Source: CAZLQF01 sp964561545
GTDB taxonomy: Bacteria > Bacteroidota > Bacteroidia > CAILMK01 > CAYYUA01
DNA: 64,000 bases
Reading direction: 5' to 3'
Assembly (NCBI GenBank): GCA_964561545.1
Contig: CAZLQF010000006.1
Location: 41,173-105,172, forward strand
The position numbers and the translations under genes are program-made. The notes under the pieces are model-generated. The model was not told where the DNA came from. It ran no database searches and worked only from the letters and a program-made list of their open reading frames with translations. The first letter of the stretch is position 1. Each line of letters begins with the position of its first letter. This document shows positions 55,199 through 63,507 of this stretch, in pieces.

Positions 55199-55228
55199 TT
55201 GTAATTTTTATTGCTTGTTATATATTTA
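55199..55228 (+). promoter_or_regulatory. Probable promoter of the ECF sigma gene
   Basis: TTG (55199-55201), a 19-bp spacer and TATATTTA (55221-55228) fit the Bacteroidetes primary promoter TTG-N19-TAnnTTTG except for the last base. Transcription would start near 55235, giving a leader of about 115 bases that includes the hairpin before the ATG. Confidence 0.55.
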
Positions 55229-55290
55229 CAAACTGTTTTCAAATAAACAGCTAATCCTTTAGTCAAATAAAAAGAATTGCCTCTCGAAAA

Positions 55291-55348
55291 ACCTCTACAA
55301 TTGTAACACAAAAATAGTTGTTTGTCTAACCCAAAAAATTGTAGAGGT
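55291..55348 (+). promoter_or_regulatory. Perfect 12-bp inverted repeat ending at the ECF sigma start codon
   Basis: ACCTCTACAATT (55291-55302) and AATTGTAGAGGT (55337-55348) are perfect inverse complements enclosing 34 bases. The right arm ends one base before the ATG at 55349. In RNA this would fold into a 12-bp stem hiding the region just before the start codon; on DNA it could be an operator. No T tract follows, so it is not a terminator. Confidence 0.7.
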
Positions 55349-55927
55349 ATGCGAAAAGAACTTGTTTCGGATCAAGAGTTAGTAGAGGAGTATATGCAGG
55401 GCAATGAGGAGAGTTTAAGAGTTTTGATCAATCGTCACAAATCTCAAATTTATTCCACCATTTACTTACTTGTCAAAGATGAAACCTTGGCAGAGGATGT
55501 TTTTCAGGAAACTTTCATGAAAGTTGTAAACACCCTTAAAAAAGGGAAATATTCCGAACGAGGCAAGTTCCTACCATGGGTTACACGCATTGCCCGCAAC
55601 CTCGTGATCGATTATTTCCGTAAAACCAACAAAATGCCCACCGTTACGGATGGTGACGGCTACGATATGTTAAGCAACATAGAAGTTACTGAATGCAACC
55701 GCGAAGATGAGATCATTGAAGGCCAAACTCGCGAAAAAATCCGCGATCTAATCCAAACATTGCCGGAAAAACAACGCGAAGTGTTAGTCTTGCGGCAATA
55801 CGCTGAACTCAGCTTTAAAGAAATCGCTGAAATTACCAATGTAAGCATCAACACCGCTCTTGGCAGGATGCGTTATGCACTGATCAACATGCGTAAAATG
55901 CTTGAAAAAAACAAAATATACATTTAA
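55349..55927 (+). CDS. ECF RNA polymerase sigma factor
   Basis: A 192-aa sigma factor from the ATG at 55349; a TTG nine codons earlier lies inside the leader hairpin and is less likely. Region 2 shows LINRHKSQIYSTIYLLVKDETLAEDVFQETFMKVV and WVTRIARNLVIDYFRKTNK. Region 4 shows LQTLPEKQREVLVLRQYAELSFKEIAEITNVSINTALGRMRYALINMRKML, a helix-turn-helix with a SigW/RpoE-like spacing. It directs a subset of promoters, probably in response to a stimulus. The 78-aa gene 85 bp downstream is a plausible partner. It is divergent from uvrA. Confidence 0.95.
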   Translation: MRKELVSDQELVEEYMQGNEESLRVLINRHKSQIYSTIYLLVKDETLAEDVFQETFMKVVNTLKKGKYSERGKFLPWVTRIARNLVIDYFRKTNKMPTVTDGDGYDMLSNIEVTECNREDEIIEGQTREKIRDLIQTLPEKQREVLVLRQYAELSFKEIAEITNVSINTALGRMRYALINMRKMLEKNKIYI

Positions 55928-56012
55928 ACCTTGTCTGAAAAGGGTTTGATGATTTCTTCCGTTTCAAATAATAATTGCCTAAGGGCTTCGTTATTTTTAG
56001 AAAATCCATTTT

Positions 56013-56249
56013 ATGGAAGGGAAATTTACAGACGAAGACCTTATTCTTTTCTATTACAGAGAAGCATCACAAGAAAAAGCCTTCTTAATTGAAAACGCAC
56101 TTGAAGAGAGCTATTCGCTTCAAGAACGTTATACCAACTTAACCAAGCCTATCCAAGTACTGGATGAATTTTCTAAAGATCCCCATCCTTCTTCGGTGGA
56201 TATTATTTTAGAACATTCGGACCACCTTTCCAGCTTGGAAACGCATTAG
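56013..56249 (+). CDS. Small acidic protein downstream of the ECF sigma factor, possible regulator
   Basis: A 78-aa protein with an ATG start 85 bp after the sigma gene on the same strand. It opens MEGKFTDEDLILFYYREASQ, resembling the FTDEELVLYYY-type start seen in the N-terminal helical part of small proteins next to sigma factors in Cytophagales. It is acidic, helical and has no membrane segment or Cys cluster. A role as anti-sigma-like partner is inference from position and the N-terminal pattern. Confidence 0.65.
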   Translation: MEGKFTDEDLILFYYREASQEKAFLIENALEESYSLQERYTNLTKPIQVLDEFSKDPHPSSVDIILEHSDHLSSLETH

Positions 56250-56795
56250 GTTGAAATTTCATCTTGGCGTAGATTTTTTCTTCCGCTAATTGGTGGATAA
56301 GATTCGGCTATTTTCACTTGCTGGATATTAAGGAAGTTTATCAATGTTTTCAAGGCAAGTATATGAATGTCCTTTTAATGCTTCTCGGAAGGTTTTAAAT
56401 TGATCCATAAAACTCCTGTCATCTGATGTTCACCGGACCATGGCTTCAAAGCCTCCTTATCCTGACCACTTTAAAAAACATCAAGGCCCCTTGCACAATT
56501 AAACTCCGAGCAAGGCATACCAACCATACTATACTGCCACCCGTTCGACCGATTGGCGGACGAAATCTTTTTTCGTTTGGCATCACTTTAAACTACCAGT
56601 AGAAGCTTTAACCCATGGCATCATTTAAGTGGATTTGAGCACAATGAGCGGTTCACAGATTCTGGATCAATTCAACTACTCGTATATTTTGTATTTGAAT
56701 TTTCCAGAATGACGACTCCACTTGTGGCATTGATAAAAGCTAAATTAGTTGGGTCAGCAAATTTATTAAAAGCCTTTATTGCAATAAAGCACCAC
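56250..56795. other. Gene-free gap after the sigma-factor unit
   Basis: About 545 bp with no credible frame. A short CGAAA-N6-TTTCG-like hairpin near 56565-56580 is the only structure I noticed. No transposase or RNA gene was recognised. Confidence 0.4.
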
Positions 56796-57203
56796 TTATT
56801 GGCCCTTATCCTGACACAATTCCACGAGTACGCCATTGGTTTGTTTGGGATGAAGGAAACAGATCAATTTGTTGTCAGCGCCTTCTTTGGGTTGATCGTT
56901 TAAAATCTCAAAGCCCGCATTGCCAAGGCGCTCCATTTCATAATGAATGTCATCTACTTCAAAAGCCATATGTTGAATACCTTCCCCCTTTTTCTCAATA
57001 TATTGGCTAATGGCACTTGATTCGTCCGTACCTTCCAAAAATTCCAATTTGCTCTCTCCTACCTGGAAGAACGAAACATTTACATTTTCCGAACCCACTT
57101 CTTCCTGCTTATAAGGCTCTGCATCAAGCAGTTTTTGGAATACTGATTCTGCTTTATTGCGTTCTTTAACTGCTATTCCTAAATGTTCTATTTTCCTGAT
57201 CAT
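56796..57203 (-). CDS. mce: Methylmalonyl-CoA epimerase
   Basis: This VOC-fold enzyme interconverts (R)- and (S)-methylmalonyl-CoA on the way between propionate and succinate. The 135-aa length is standard. It begins IRKIEHLGIAVKERNKAESVFQKLLD with the metal-binding His in EHLGIAV and has HMAFEVDDIHYEMERL and a terminal LVELCQ. The methylmalonyl-CoA mutase genes are not adjacent. It lies 42 bp downstream of prfB on the same strand. Confidence 0.93.
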   Translation of the reverse strand: MIRKIEHLGIAVKERNKAESVFQKLLDAEPYKQEEVGSENVNVSFFQVGESKLEFLEGTDESSAISQYIEKKGEGIQHMAFEVDDIHYEMERLGNAGFEILNDQPKEGADNKLICFLHPKQTNGVLVELCQDKGQ

Positions 57204-57245
57204 GCTTTATTGTTTGGCTTGTTGCTCTATTCTTGTTGCTAAAAT

Positions 57246-58341
57246 CTACCCTGCATCACTGTATTCCATTAAATAGGACCTTATAAAATCATCAAGTTCC
57301 CCATCCAACACTGCATCTACATTGGCCGTTTGTTGGTGGGTACGCAAGTCTTTTACCATCTTGTAAGGATGCAGTACGTAGTTTCTTATCTGTGAGCCCC
57401 ATTCAATTTTTTGCTTATTATGCTCGATTTTATCCTTTTCCTCATTTTTTTTGCGAAGCTCGATTTCGTAAAGCCTGGATTTGAGCAGCTGCATGGCTTT
57501 TTCCTTATTCCTGATCTGGGATCGTTCCTGCTGGCATTCAACAATAATGCCCGTGGGCTGATGCCTTAACCTCACCGCTGACTCGGTTTTATTGACACTT
57601 TGCCCGCCTTTTCCACCTGATCGGAACGTCTCCCAGGTTATGTCGCTGTCCTTAACGGTAACCTCAATGCTATCATCGACCCTTGGATAAACAAATACCG
57701 ATGCAAAAGATGTATGGCGCCTGCTATTGGCATCATAAGGTGATATGCGAACCAAACGGTGAACGCCGGTCTCTCCTTTTAAATAACCATAAGCATAATC
57801 ACCTTCAATTTCAATAGTGGCAGACTTCAAGCCAGCTTCATCACCTTCTTGCTTGTCCACAACCGAAAAAGTAAAGCCTTGTTTTTCGGCCCACATGGAA
57901 TACATGCGAAAAATCATTTCGGCCCAATCCTGGCTTTCTGTACCACCTGCCCCTGGATTAATGATCAAGACAGCACTAAGCTTGTCTTCCTCGGCTGATA
58001 GCATGTTAAGGAATTCTAATTCCTCCAGCTTTTTAAGGGTTGCCTTGTACTGATGCTCAACCTCTTCATTGGTGGTGTCACCTTCATCCCTTAATTCCTT
58101 TAAAACCTGCAGTTCTTCGAAAGCATTTTCCAATTCAGCAAAGGTAGCCTTCCACCGCTTGAGGGACTTTAGCCTTTTGAGCACAGCCTCAGTACCCGCT
58201 TGCCGATTCCAAAATTCGGGGTCAGAGGTCTCATCCTCTAATTCTTTGATGGCTTGTTCCTTTCCGGGCAGGTCAAAGATACCCCCTTAAAGCCTCTATG
58301 CGGCTTTTGAGATCTTGTATAAGTTCTTGTTCATTGGTCAT
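57246..58341 (-). CDS. prfB: Peptide chain release factor 2, programmed +1 frameshift
   Basis: RF2 releases peptides at UGA and UAA. It is encoded as two frames: codons 1-22 from ATG at 58341 to an in-frame TGA (58275-58273), then a +1 shift into the main frame. The shift site AGG-GGG-TAT-CTT-TGA-C is the classic RF2 frameshift with its Shine-Dalgarno-like AGGGGG, giving a protein of about 365 aa. The GGQ catalytic motif is intact ([20 protein letters not shown]). The stop-codon recognition tripeptide reads SPY (in [17 protein letters not shown]) where most RF2 have SPF. Frameshifting depends on slow UGA decoding and so autoregulates RF2. Confidence 0.96.
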
Positions 58342-58396
58342 AGTACTGCAAAATTAAAACTTACTAAACAACTGTAAAGCCCGAGCCTTAACTTAT

Positions 58397-58765
58397 TCAA
58401 GATACATCAAAAGGATTAATGGCATCCACAATGTGATAAATTTCAGGCTCTTGACGGGATAAAGTGATGGAAATAATGTCAAAACGGACGGCTCTTTCAA
58501 GGTCAAACGCTTCCAGGTAAGCTTCGGCTGCCTCGATCAAATGCCTTTGTTTTGCCTTACTTACGGCATTTTCTGGGTAACCGAAATGATTGTTTTGGCG
58601 GGTTTTAACCTCCACGAAGATGAGCTTGTTATCCTTTTCGGCTACTAAATCTACTTCTAACTTTTCATACTGCCAATTCCGGTGGTGGATTTGGTAGTTT
58701 TGCTTTTTAAGGAAATTGGCAGCAAGGTCTTCCCCTCTGGCGCCTGTTTTTAAATGTGAATGCAT
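58397..58765 (-). CDS. YraN/UPF0102 family protein
   Basis: A 122-aa member of UPF0102 with a restriction-endonuclease-like fold: GARGEDLAANFLKKQNYQIHHRNW and the E-D-ExK core LEVDLVAEKDNKLIFVEVKTR. It has family length. The role of YraN is not settled; nuclease activity is predicted from the fold. It sits between rlmH and prfB with short gaps on the same strand. Confidence 0.92.
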   Translation of the reverse strand: MHSHLKTGARGEDLAANFLKKQNYQIHHRNWQYEKLEVDLVAEKDNKLIFVEVKTRQNNHFGYPENAVSKAKQRHLIEAAEAYLEAFDLERAVRFDIISITLSRQEPEIYHIVDAINPFDVS

Positions 58766-58812
58766 TGAGCTTGGATGTTCTAAACCAAAGGTAGCATTTT
58801 CTTAGCAGCTGC

Positions 58813-59274
58813 TCAATGATGATAAGGCTCATTGTTGATAATGGTCAAACCGCGGTAAAGCTGCTCAAGAAAAACAACTCGAATAAGCTCATGCGGAAAG
58901 GTCATTGGTGAGAGGGCCAACTGTGCCTTGGCCTGGTTTTGCAAAGTTTCATGAATTCCATAAGCACCTCCTGCAAGGAAAATCAGCCGCTGCGTACTTT
59001 CATTGAACCACTTTTGGAGAAAAGCAGCAAATGCCTGCGATGTATAAACACTTCCGGTTTCATCAAGGATGATCAATTGATCATTGGGCTTAAGGGCTTT
59101 GGTAATCCGGTCTTTTTCCGCCTCCATTTGGGCACCGGCATTTTTGGCCTTGGAAGCCGGGAAAACTTTCATTTCAAAAGGAAGGTAGCGTTGAATCCGC
59201 TTTTCATAATGCTCCACACCCTCTTTTAAATAGTTTTCAGTCGTCTTACCGATCATCCAGAATTCAACCTTCAT
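58813..59274 (-). CDS. rlmH: 23S rRNA (pseudouridine-1915-N3)-methyltransferase
   Basis: RlmH methylates pseudouridine 1915 of 23S rRNA in the decoding-site helix of assembled 70S ribosomes. At 153 aa the SPOUT enzyme has normal length and signatures: LIILDETGSVYTSQAFAAFL, LIFLAGGAYGIHETL for AdoMet binding in the knot, and the closing FPHELIRVVFLEQLYRGLTIINNEPYHH. Start ATG. The yraN gene follows with about 50 bp between. Confidence 0.96.
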   Translation of the reverse strand: MKVEFWMIGKTTENYLKEGVEHYEKRIQRYLPFEMKVFPASKAKNAGAQMEAEKDRITKALKPNDQLIILDETGSVYTSQAFAAFLQKWFNESTQRLIFLAGGAYGIHETLQNQAKAQLALSPMTFPHELIRVVFLEQLYRGLTIINNEPYHH

Positions 59275-59550
59275 GAATTTTACTTTTGTTTTTTATTGGG
59301 TAAGGAAACCCTTTTTTATTAGGCTTTCAGTAACCTTTGGGAGAGAAAGCCTGAAAGAATGATAAGGAACACCCTGAATAGCCAATGATAAAAGCCTTTC
59401 GTAAGCCCTTTTAGCCCTACGATCCAGCATGAAACTTTATTATAGAGCGCTTTAATCCTAAGGCCATAAACTTCAGGCCTATTTCTCCTGTACTTCAACA
59501 TTATTGGGATGCCATTTCTATTTCATGCTAACTATATTTCCCGAATCACT

Positions 59551-60024
59551 TCAATCTTTACCGGGCAGGAATGAAGCCATCGTTGCATAGGCACGGGCAA
59601 TAAGGATAGTGGCTTCTTCATTTTGTACCCATACTTCTCCCTCACAGAAATTAAGCCGTTTGCCGGGTTTGATCACGTAGCCCCTGGCCATGATGGTATG
59701 CCCTTTTCCAGGACTTAAAAAAGATAGTTTGAGATCGCCCGTAACTACATGTTGGTCTTTATGGACCAAAGAGAAGGCAGCAAAACCACAGACAATATCG
59801 GCTACCGTGGCGGTAACACCGCCATGAACATAACCATCCTGCTGGGTCATGAATTGATCGATGGACCCTTCCCCCTCAATCATGCCAGGTTCAATGCGCG
59901 TTAGCTCAAAGCCAATGTGCCGCATGAAGTGCTGGCCCTTCAGTTTTTCCTGTATGAGTTCTTTGTAGTCCGGATTACGTGATTCAAGGTTGTGAACCTG
60001 TGGGGGATCGAATTTCGCACTCAT
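59551..60024 (-). CDS. Hotdog-fold thioesterase (PaaI-like)
   Basis: A 157-aa hotdog protein with the family motif QDGYVHGGVTATVADIVCGFAAFSL and GDLKLSFLSPGKGHTIMARGYVIKPGKRL. PaaI-like enzymes hydrolyse acyl-CoA thioesters; the acyl group here is unknown. It follows map by 3 bp on the same strand and so probably shares its transcript. Confidence 0.9.
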   Translation of the reverse strand: MSAKFDPPQVHNLESRNPDYKELIQEKLKGQHFMRHIGFELTRIEPGMIEGEGSIDQFMTQQDGYVHGGVTATVADIVCGFAAFSLVHKDQHVVTGDLKLSFLSPGKGHTIMARGYVIKPGKRLNFCEGEVWVQNEEATILIARAYATMASFLPGKD

Positions 60025-60027
60025 GGC

Positions 60028-60807
60028 TTATGGTTTCACAGCATATTCGTTCTTGAGGTCTGTAGTTACTTCGCTACCATTTCCGGTAATTAATATGGTA
60101 TGTTCAAATTGAGCCGACAATTTATTATCGATGGTTGTGGCGGTCCATTCATCATTTTTATCAACTTTAACTCGAGCTTTGCCCTGGTTGATCATTGGTT
60201 CAATCGTAAAAACCATGCCAGGTTTCATCAATGGGCCGGAATCCTTAGCAGCCGTGTGAGCAATCTCTGGCTCTTCATGAAAGGCAGTTCCTACGCCATG
60301 ACCACAAAATTCGTAAACAACCGAATAGCCATGAGCTTCCGCATACCTGCTGATAACATAGCCAATGTTACCAAACTGATTGTTGGGATAGCATTGCTCG
60401 ATGCCCAAGTCGAGACATTTTTTGGTAACGTCAATTAAATTCCTCGCTTGATCGGATGGCTCCCCTACTGTAAACATACGGCTGGTATCGCCATAGTAGC
60501 CATTTAAGTTGGTAGTAATGTCAATGTTAAGGATGTCGCCATTTTTCAAAACAGTCTTTTTAGAGGGAATGCCATGGCAGACCACCTCATTCAATGAAAT
60601 ACAGCTCGACTTGGGAAATCCATTGTAATTAAGGGGAGCAGGCTTGGCATTGTGCCTCGCAATAAAATTGTAGATCTTTTGATCCAACGTTTCGGTATCT
60701 ACCCCTTCCTGTACGTATGGTTCTATATAATTGAGCGTTTGAGCTGCTAACTTGCTGCTTTCCCGAATGCCTTCTATATCTTGCTGAGTTTTGATCTTAA
60801 TTGCCAT
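60028..60807 (-). CDS. map: Methionine aminopeptidase type I
   Basis: Map removes N-terminal methionine from new proteins. I place the start at the ATG at 60805-60807 (MAIKIKTQQDIEGIRESSKL, 259 aa), because an upstream ATG at 60852 would add a basic, atypical 15 residues. The metal ligands are in NIDITTNLNGYYGDTSRMF, FCGHGVGTAFHEEPEIAH, MVFTIEPMIN and FEHTILI, with the HGxG-type loop visible. The chain is a standard type I enzyme without an N-terminal zinc extension. The thioesterase gene follows closely. Confidence 0.95.
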   Translation of the reverse strand: MAIKIKTQQDIEGIRESSKLAAQTLNYIEPYVQEGVDTETLDQKIYNFIARHNAKPAPLNYNGFPKSSCISLNEVVCHGIPSKKTVLKNGDILNIDITTNLNGYYGDTSRMFTVGEPSDQARNLIDVTKKCLDLGIEQCYPNNQFGNIGYVISRYAEAHGYSVVYEFCGHGVGTAFHEEPEIAHTAAKDSGPLMKPGMVFTIEPMINQGKARVKVDKNDEWTATTIDNKLSAQFEHTILITGNGSEVTTDLKNEYAVKP

Positions 60808-60865
60808 TTGCTTTCGCTTCTGCTTTATTTTTTTCAACCATGAAAAGGTCATGAGGCTATCAAAT

Positions 60866-60901
60866 AAAAAAACCGAACACCCACAGATGTCCGGATTTTT
60901 T
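60866..60901 (-). terminator. Intrinsic terminator after the cupredoxin gene
   Basis: Read leftward, a 7-bp stem with one G-U pair (CCGGACA with TGTTCGG) is followed by a T run. It lies 16-52 bp past the cupredoxin stop. Confidence 0.75.
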
Positions 60902-60917
60902 CATTGGCTATAAGGTT

Positions 60918-61508
60918 TTATTCAACGACAATCTTGCCTTTCATAAGGGGGTAATGACCCGGGTAGGTACAAATAAATTCATATTTACCAGCCTTATCAA
61001 GGTTAAATTCAAGGGTTGTTTGTTGGCCTGGATCAACCAATTCAGATGCTGCGTAGATCTTATCGCTATCCTCAGGTAAATAACCTTGTTCCTTGCCGGC
61101 TTCAAGCCCGGCTTTTGCTACAGACTTAGCATCCGATTTCTTTACAATCACAAAATTGTGCTTCATGGCTTCTGCCTCTGCCGGATTGTTCAAAGTTAGC
61201 TTAACTTGCTGTCCAGAATTAATTTTAATTACATCCACATCGTAACGCATTTCCTGCATGCTTTCGCCTGGCGTATTCACGGTAATCTCGACCTTGCCCT
61301 CCATAGAGGTTTTGTCCACCACTTTTTGATCTTCATCTGCTTCTTTATCTTTTTCTTCCTCCTTGGGTTGTTTTGTATCTTCTTCCTTCATTTGCTTTTG
61401 TTCTTGCTCCTGGTCATCCTTAGATTGTTGACTACCGCCTCCACAATTTACCATTGTGAAGGTACCGGCTAAAAATAAGCCTATAGCCAATAAATTAAAT
61501 TTTTTCAT
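60918..61508 (-). CDS. Cupredoxin (azurin/plastocyanin-type) lipoprotein
   Basis: Start taken at the ATG at 61506-61508 (196 aa). An earlier in-frame start at 61694 would add 62 residues that overlap the neighbouring gene and lack sense as a signal. The N-terminus MKKFNLLAIGLFLAGTFTMVNC is a lipoprotein signal with the lipid Cys near residue 22. An acidic linker rich in Glu and Lys (about 25-75) precedes the cupredoxin domain. Type 1 copper ligands are probably His in MKHNFVIV and Cys, His and Met in FICTYPGHYPLMKG. Such proteins carry electrons in the periplasm or bind copper; the redox partner is unknown. A terminator follows. Confidence 0.92.
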   Translation of the reverse strand: MKKFNLLAIGLFLAGTFTMVNCGGGSQQSKDDQEQEQKQMKEEDTKQPKEEEKDKEADEDQKVVDKTSMEGKVEITVNTPGESMQEMRYDVDVIKINSGQQVKLTLNNPAEAEAMKHNFVIVKKSDAKSVAKAGLEAGKEQGYLPEDSDKIYAASELVDPGQQTTLEFNLDKAGKYEFICTYPGHYPLMKGKIVVE

Positions 61509-61632
61509 AATTTTTCTTTTTTTTTGGCTTGCAAAATTAATGAAAGCAAGGCAACCTATCCATTTTTCTTCAATTAACTCAATTAAATTAGAGAGTAATA
61601 GGGGATTATAAGCTTTACACCTGTGCTTTTGC

Positions 61633-61974
61633 CTAATTTCTACGACCGTATAAGTCTTTAATTTGGTTATTACTTCGAGGATTAATGTCTTCAAGCAGTA
61701 AATATTCTACATCATTGGATTTCATTAGAAAAACACCTGTATTGATAGCACCATCCAAAAGTTTGGATAATTCAGTTGGCTGATCCGTCAATAAATGATT
61801 GGCGTTGCCAATTTCGTCCGAAGTATCAAACACATTGAAGGCCATATTTTCATCAACCATCACTTGATTAATGGCATTTTGAAAAAGCTCATCGATGTCT
61901 TCTTCTTCACGTTTTCTAACAGAAGCAAAGGAGCAAATAAAAGCAATTGCAAGAATAGCACTGAATTTTTTCAT
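61633..61974 (-). CDS. Secreted protein of unknown function
   Basis: A 113-aa protein with a signal peptide (MKKFSAILAIAFICSFASV) and no recognised domain. The mature part is acidic and includes ELFQNAINQVMVDENMAF and LLDGAINTGVFLMKSND. No neighbour explains it. It lies upstream of the cupredoxin lipoprotein on the same strand with 124 bp between. Confidence 0.7.
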   Translation of the reverse strand: MKKFSAILAIAFICSFASVRKREEEDIDELFQNAINQVMVDENMAFNVFDTSDEIGNANHLLTDQPTELSKLLDGAINTGVFLMKSNDVEYLLLEDINPRSNNQIKDLYGRRN

Positions 61975-62064
61975 AAGTATTGGTTATAGGTGTTGCTAAA
62001 AGCAACAAAGTTAAAAAACAGTAGTTTACCGAAAGAAGTGTTTGCTTCAAATGAGGCAATCAAA

Positions 62065-62098
62065 AATAACCTGCCTTGGTAAAGGTAGACAGGTTATT
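62065..62098 (-). terminator. Hairpin after the flavodoxin-like gene
   Basis: AATAACCTG (62065-62073) and CAGGTTATT (62090-62098) form a perfect 9-bp stem around a 16-base loop, about 30 bp beyond the stop of the reductase gene. No long T tract follows. Confidence 0.55.
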
Positions 62099-62128
62099 GG
62101 TATTTAAAACAACAAATAATTGATCGGC

Positions 62129-62773
62129 TTATTGGCTCTCCTTTTCGGCTTCTTCAATAAGCTTTTTTAAATTGGTAGGAATGGGATTTTGTTGAAGCAA
62201 TTGAGCCATGTAGGTAGTATTGTACACCAAATGGCGAATGGTCTTATTGGTATAGAGGTGTTGATCCCCATTGGCTTCAAGGTAACTTGGGCCCGGCCCA
62301 GCTTCCCCGACCCAATAGCTGTCAGCATTGGGAGGAATGGTACAGCCTAAATGAGATAAATTGAACAAGGTAGTAGCAGATGCCTCATGCGCCCCATCTT
62401 CGTTGCCGGTTACAATAACACCTCCCACTTTGTTGTAAAGGGGAAATTGGCCTGTTTCAGGATCTCCTTCACTGTATGTTCCATCGAGGCGCTCAAGCAC
62501 CAATTGGGCTACGGAACTTCTAACACCAAACCAAATGGGCGTACCGATAATAATAATATCCGAACCTTTGACTTTGCCCAAAATTTGCGGCCACTCATCA
62601 TTGCCACCTTCATCGGATGAAACCCCAAAAGGAACACGGTAATCCACAATCCTCACAACTTCGGTTTCAACATTCAGTTTTTGGTAATGCTCGATGGCTT
62701 TGTTGATTAAAGCTCGCGTATTGGAGGTTTCGGGACTGGCCTTAAGGGTACAATTAAGGAATAATGCTTTCAT
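62129..62773 (-). CDS. NADPH-dependent FMN reductase/flavodoxin-fold protein
   Basis: A 214-aa flavodoxin-fold protein: MKALFLNCTLKASPETSNTRALINKAIEHY, the FMN-binding loop GTPIWFGVRSSVAQLVLERLDG, VIVTGNEDGAHEASATTLFNLSHLGC. It likely reduces FMN or quinones with NADPH; the substrate is not known. It is the last gene of a probable three-gene operon with the peroxiredoxin-like lipoprotein (42 bp upstream) and the DsrE protein. Confidence 0.9.
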   Translation of the reverse strand: MKALFLNCTLKASPETSNTRALINKAIEHYQKLNVETEVVRIVDYRVPFGVSSDEGGNDEWPQILGKVKGSDIIIIGTPIWFGVRSSVAQLVLERLDGTYSEGDPETGQFPLYNKVGGVIVTGNEDGAHEASATTLFNLSHLGCTIPPNADSYWVGEAGPGPSYLEANGDQHLYTNKTIRHLVYNTTYMAQLLQQNPIPTNLKKLIEEAEKESQ

Positions 62774-62814
62774 ATTTTTGGCTTTATTGGTTTAAAATCA
62801 ATACAACTCGTACA

Positions 62815-63492
62815 TTAAAGTTTGTTTAATGCTTTTTTAATGGCACTTACAGGAGCTCTATTCTTGTAACTAAGGTCAAAATGGCGCCAGGCAATTTTAC
62901 CATTTTGGGAGATCACATAAGTGGCTGGTACAGGCAATACTGCTTCCTTATCCCCATTATTGGCAGCAATGTTGGTTCCCATGTCTTGAATTTTAGCAAC
63001 ATAATCTTCCGAAACATTGAAGCCAACTGCATATTGATCCATAATTGTATGGGTAGTATCCGCTATAATTGAGAAAGATGCTCCTGTTTGTTCAACGGTC
63101 TTGTTGACATTTTTGGGCAACTCAGGAGCCACAGCAACAACTTTTGCCCCAGCCTGTTTTAGCTGATTTAATGAATCCTGAAAATTGCTTAAATAACGGT
63201 TGCATACCGGACACCATTGGCCCCGGTAGAAAAACAAAACCACAGGTTGTTGCTTAAGTAATGCTTCAAGGGTAACGTCATTACCAGCTTGATCTTTCCC
63301 CCCAAATGCAGGAGCTTCCTGGCCAACCGGAATCCCTTTCGGTGTTGACCCCTTTTCTTTACTGATGCCGTATTGGGTAGGGTCTTCTTGGCCAGGCTCT
63401 TGTTGGGCTTGTTTTGTTTTTGAATCATTACTGGATTCCGGAGAGTTGCAAGCAGCTACAAACAGAGCAAGCCCCATCAGGTATTTGATCAT
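62815..63492 (-). CDS. Peroxiredoxin-like (AhpC/TSA) lipoprotein
   Basis: A 225-aa lipoprotein (signal ending FVAACNSP, lipid Cys near residue 15) with a thioredoxin-fold domain (about 55-220). The conserved segment FFYRGQWCPVCNRYLSNFQDSL has the C-x2-C site of the peroxiredoxin-like family, and VVAVAPELPKNVNKT follows. It could reduce peroxides or act as a thiol-disulfide partner outside the cytoplasm. It is 16 bp downstream of the DsrE gene in the same direction. Confidence 0.92.
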   Translation of the reverse strand: MIKYLMGLALFVAACNSPESSNDSKTKQAQQEPGQEDPTQYGISKEKGSTPKGIPVGQEAPAFGGKDQAGNDVTLEALLKQQPVVLFFYRGQWCPVCNRYLSNFQDSLNQLKQAGAKVVAVAPELPKNVNKTVEQTGASFSIIADTTHTIMDQYAVGFNVSEDYVAKIQDMGTNIAANNGDKEAVLPVPATYVISQNGKIAWRHFDLSYKNRAPVSAIKKALNKL

Positions 63493-63507
63493 ACAGAATT
63501 AAATTTA

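Noticed and set aside
59319..59501. A 60-codon minus-strand frame with two hydrophobic stretches between rlmH and the thioesterase.
   Set aside because: No ribosome-site or conserved feature; hydrophobic frames arise easily in AT-rich spacers. An 8-bp inverted repeat (AGGCTTTC/GAAAGCCT) there may instead be a transcript end.
60853..61694. Longer starts for map (60852) and the cupredoxin (61694).
   Set aside because: The added N-terminal parts have no conserved sequence, and the later ATGs give the expected enzyme start and a proper lipoprotein signal.
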